Source: Patagioenas fasciata | Taxonomy: Eukaryota; Chordata; Aves; Columbiformes; Columbidae | Direction: 5' to 3' | Assembly (NCBI RefSeq): GCF_037038585.1 | Contig: NC_092523.1 | Coordinates: 46,889,501-46,953,500 of the forward strand | Length of the DNA: 64,000 bases | In this document: positions 60,901-64,000 of the stretch, piece by piece | How positions within the stretch are numbered: position 1 is the stretch's first letter | Layout: the number at the start of each line of letters is the position of its first letter | Position numbers and translations under genes: made by a program | Notes under the pieces: generated by a model | Database searches by the model: none | The model's input: the letters and a program-made list of their open reading frames with translations, nothing else | What the model was told of the DNA's origin: nothing

Positions 60901-63900
60901 TTCTGGAAGTTAAAACAGCCATGAATAAGCAGATTGACCTGCTGATATACTCAGCCCCTTGGGGAAACCTGGGCACCTTCAGAGGCTTCCTACTTCTTCT
61001 TCACATGAAATGCTTCCTTACCAGGCTCCCTCAGACCCCAGACTTGCAGACTTCTTTTAATATCTGCAGTATGTTATTCACTGCAGGAATACATGGGGGA
61101 ATTTGAAATAGGCAAGTGAGTCCCATTACTGTAAGGATATATTTGGTCTGTCATCTATTAAAATGCATGACTGCGTGTACCTGGCAAGTGCTTCAAAGTT
61201 GTTCTTTTGATCTTTGCAAAGATAAGACTGTAATATTTTTGTAGGTATATGAAAACATTAGTTACTGAACTAGTTAAAAACCACTTAACTTTTGAAACTG
61301 GTGCCATCTGTTCCCTATTTTTATTTATAGAACTCAGTACTCAGTCTCTTGAGGACTTCTCTAACAAACTCTCTCTATATTAAATATCAGTGATGCTTTA
61401 GCCAAGAGAGCTGAACTCCTGTTTGACAGGTCTGCAGATGAAGCTGGTCAGCTAACAAAGGACTACTCAGATAAGAGGAAGCAAGGAGAAGGACAGGAGG
61501 AAGGCCATCTAGGAGCCTTTCGCTCATCCCTTAAGTCAGCTCTTCAGAAAGAAAAACAGTGTCTTGGTTAGGCTCCAGGTTGCTCTGTTACAGCAAATAG
61601 CATAAGAGGTTCTTGCAACCAACACCAAACCTGCAGCTTGTTGAGCCTCAGTCATGTAAGTCATTCTGGAGGGTGCTCACAGGCTTACATTTCACTAAAG
61701 AAACTAATAAAAAAGAGCTAACATACTTCATATCTCACATAAGGATTTTGAAGCATTTCTGCAAGTCGTTATTTGGTCCTCAACAAATTGTGTGACAAAT
61801 TTTAGTCCTTAAATTGATAAATTATTAAAAACCTTTCAAATAAACAGAAAGGTTCCTTTCCTAGGAAAAAAACAAACAAAGAACTGAAAACACCCTTCAC
61901 CAACCAGTGATTGTGCAGGCCATCTATAAAAGGCACAAAGATATCTCTCCTTAATGACATTGTGAGTTGAGGACTTCCAAATGTTGCCTGTTGCTGTAGG
62001 GTATTTATACTTACAGACAGGAAAAGCTTGTCTCACCATGAGCTCAGGCCCCACAGGCTGTCCACCCCTGGCATCTCCATCAGGTCTTTAATTTGTCTCC
62101 CAGGTTTCTGCTTGCAATCAGGAGCATCCCACCCCATAAGCCACAGATGGCTCAGGCCAGGCCACGCAGAGATGAGATGTTCAAGGCTGCAACTGAAAGC
62201 AGAAGCAAACGCTGCAGGCCAGGAGAGAGGGAGGTCACCCGTGCTCACCTTGATGTAGAAGTGCTGAAAATGACAGCAAAATTCCAGGAGAAAATTGCTC
62301 AGCAGCACCTGTGTTCACCAGACAGGTGGCATGGGAAAATTGTACAACTGAACCTTGATTAAGCAGAAATACCTGTGGTCTGATTTCTTGCAGCCTTCGC
62401 AAGAGCATTACATACCAAGGACACACAGATGGGAAAAAATGAAACTCAGTACTCAAAGTCAATTGTTGAGTGCATGATCTTGAGTGCAGGACCAGCAGCG
62501 GGAGCCTGAATTCACATGCAGTATGTGCCTGATGTCCTTAGCCAACGGGAAGGGGTGGTTGGTGCCTGATTAAAAGCTAATAACTGAAGGAGGAACACAA
62601 GCTGTGATTTAGCAGAGGATTTCATCAACTGAAGTAGGTCTGGCATCTCCTCCGGTTAACAACTGCTAGCTGTCTGCAGAAAGACTGATAGACCTGCAGG
62701 CAGCTATGGGAAGCGCAGATCAATACGGAACCGCTGCTGAGCTCCAGAAACCATTTACACCACAAACGGTGGGTCATGCAGCTGAAAAGCACAAGGCGAG
62801 CTGAGGGGGAATGAGGGCTCACCACAGCGCTCTGAAAACAGGGCAGCAATGAGGTCATTTTCCATTCCCTCACAAGCGCCACGCACCCTTCCAGGAGGTG
62901 CACGTGCCTTCAGGAGCCGGGCGGGAAGAAGAGTGAACCAGCCTGCGTGCAAGCAGCTTGAGGAACGCCGCCTTTCTCGTGCGAGCATGGCCGAGAAGAA
63001 AGCACTAAGCTCCCACAGCCATGCCACCGCCTCACAGGTCTGAGGAGAGCGGTGGGAAGATTACAGTGTTTTCTGACATTTCTGCGAGGTTGCCTTATCA
63101 GCCTCAGCATCTGGTTTGCACTCTTTGGCATTTCCTACAAAACTGCGAAACACCTTTCATCTAACATGGCCGTGTGAAGCAAATCAAGTGAAACAGTTCT
63201 CTCCCTAAATCAGAACCAGCAATCACAGCAGGTTCTCGTAGGGCGCTAATGACCAAGTGCTTTGCAGCAGCACCTGAACGTTGTGTGAAGAGGAGGTTAT
63301 TCCTAGTTTGGAGACAGCCCTGTACCACAGCACTCTCTGACGCCCAGCCCGGTGAAGGTGACCAGCCTTCCACGTCACCGTCTCTGGGAGCCGAAGTGGA
63401 TCCAGCACACAGGCTTCCTCCACATCTGTGCTAACGACGACGTGCGAGAGCATTAGTTTCCCTCCGCAAAATGTACATTCAGTCAAAATTAAAACCAAAC
63501 AAATGGCTCCCAGCAAACCAAGCATTTTGCCAGTGAGGTTGGAGAAATGAGGTCTAGCAGAGCCTGTCATTCCATGGGTACAGCAACCAGAGCATGGTGG
63601 GGATGGTCAAGGTATGGACCATCACCATCTCAAAATCATTTCGCAGGAGTTGGGTTTACTGAAGAGGAAGGGGACTTTTTGGTCACTCACAAAGGCTACG
63701 TGCTCCTTCCAAGAGATGTATACATACACACTCAGTTGCAAGCCAAGCCAAGCTGCTGGTAGTTTAGCTGACAATGATGAAATAACTGGTTTATGCTAGA
63801 TAAGAAGCTGATCCACACCAGCTAAAGCAGCTCATCTGGCATGGGTTTGTACACTGGGGAGGCCCCTTGTTTGAGGTCAGTGTGGTCCCTGCTCGCTCAG

Positions 63901-64000
63901 GTTGCTGGCAGCCTCCAAGCAACAAAAGCTCCAGAGAGGTGCGTGGGGCCACGCAGAAACAACAAACCACCACTGCCTCTGAACAAGACTGCTAAACCCC
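51991..64000. other. Gene-free stretch at the window end
   Basis: I recognise no gene, RNA gene or long mobile element. The longest open frame (207 codons, 54563-55186, -) has no domain or family resemblance, and its length is within what chance gives. A 24-base A run lies at 55499-55522. A moderately GC-rich part at about 58300-59400 has no identifiable exon. In other amniotes TMEM131L follows TLR2 on this side, but no TMEM131L exon was identified. Confidence 0.5.
55499..55522 (+). repeat. Poly(A) run
   Basis: About 24 consecutive A bases. No retrocopied sequence was recognised just upstream, so it is listed as a simple repeat only. Confidence 0.85.

Overview
The window is vertebrate nuclear DNA from a bird. 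The evidence is the tandem pair of avian-type TLR2 genes, five or more CR1 LINE copies with the typical 3' ends (repeats of ATTCTATG), an avian ERVL-like solo LTR, and conserved gene order. SFRP2, RNF175 and TLR2 lie in the same order and relative orientation as in other amniotes; in this window SFRP2 and RNF175 read + and TLR2 reads -. Nothing fixes the species. The TLR2 proteins are clearly avian but are not the chicken sequences as I remember them.

Layout. (1) 1-1350: end of the last intron, the last coding exon and the 3' UTR start of SFRP2 (+). (2) 1350-20480: gene-poor DNA with an old MIR-type SINE and simple repeats. (3) 20482-32912: remains of RNF175 (+). Four recognisable exon regions lie in the right order and carry conserved splice-site positions, but they hold in-frame stops and indels. 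RNF175 therefore looks like a unitary pseudogene here. Its introns hold a solo LTR with an unusual array of short hairpin units (22728-23916), a 3' piece of an SLC18B1 retrocopy fused to a CR1 tail (26037-26654, -), and a further CR1. (4) 35595-36168: an ERVL-like solo LTR, 159 bp beyond the stop codon of the next gene and in the same orientation. (5) 36327-38678: TLR2B (-), intact, 783 aa. (6) 44981-47362: TLR2A (-), intact, 793 aa, with a good poly(A) signal near 44630. (7) 47717-52000: two long CR1 copies in opposite orientations. (8) 52000-64000: no gene recognised. The next gene in other amniotes (TMEM131L) is not seen and probably lies beyond the window.

Function. The two TLR2 genes encode plasma-membrane pattern-recognition receptors that pair with TLR1-family receptors to sense bacterial lipopeptides and signal through MyD88 via their TIR domains. 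Their outer parts are nearly identical at DNA level, while the central leucine-rich repeats, which carry the ligand pocket in TLR2, differ strongly. This is a mosaic typical of gene conversion combined with retained central divergence. SFRP2 is a secreted Wnt antagonist and is functionally unrelated to the TLR2 genes.
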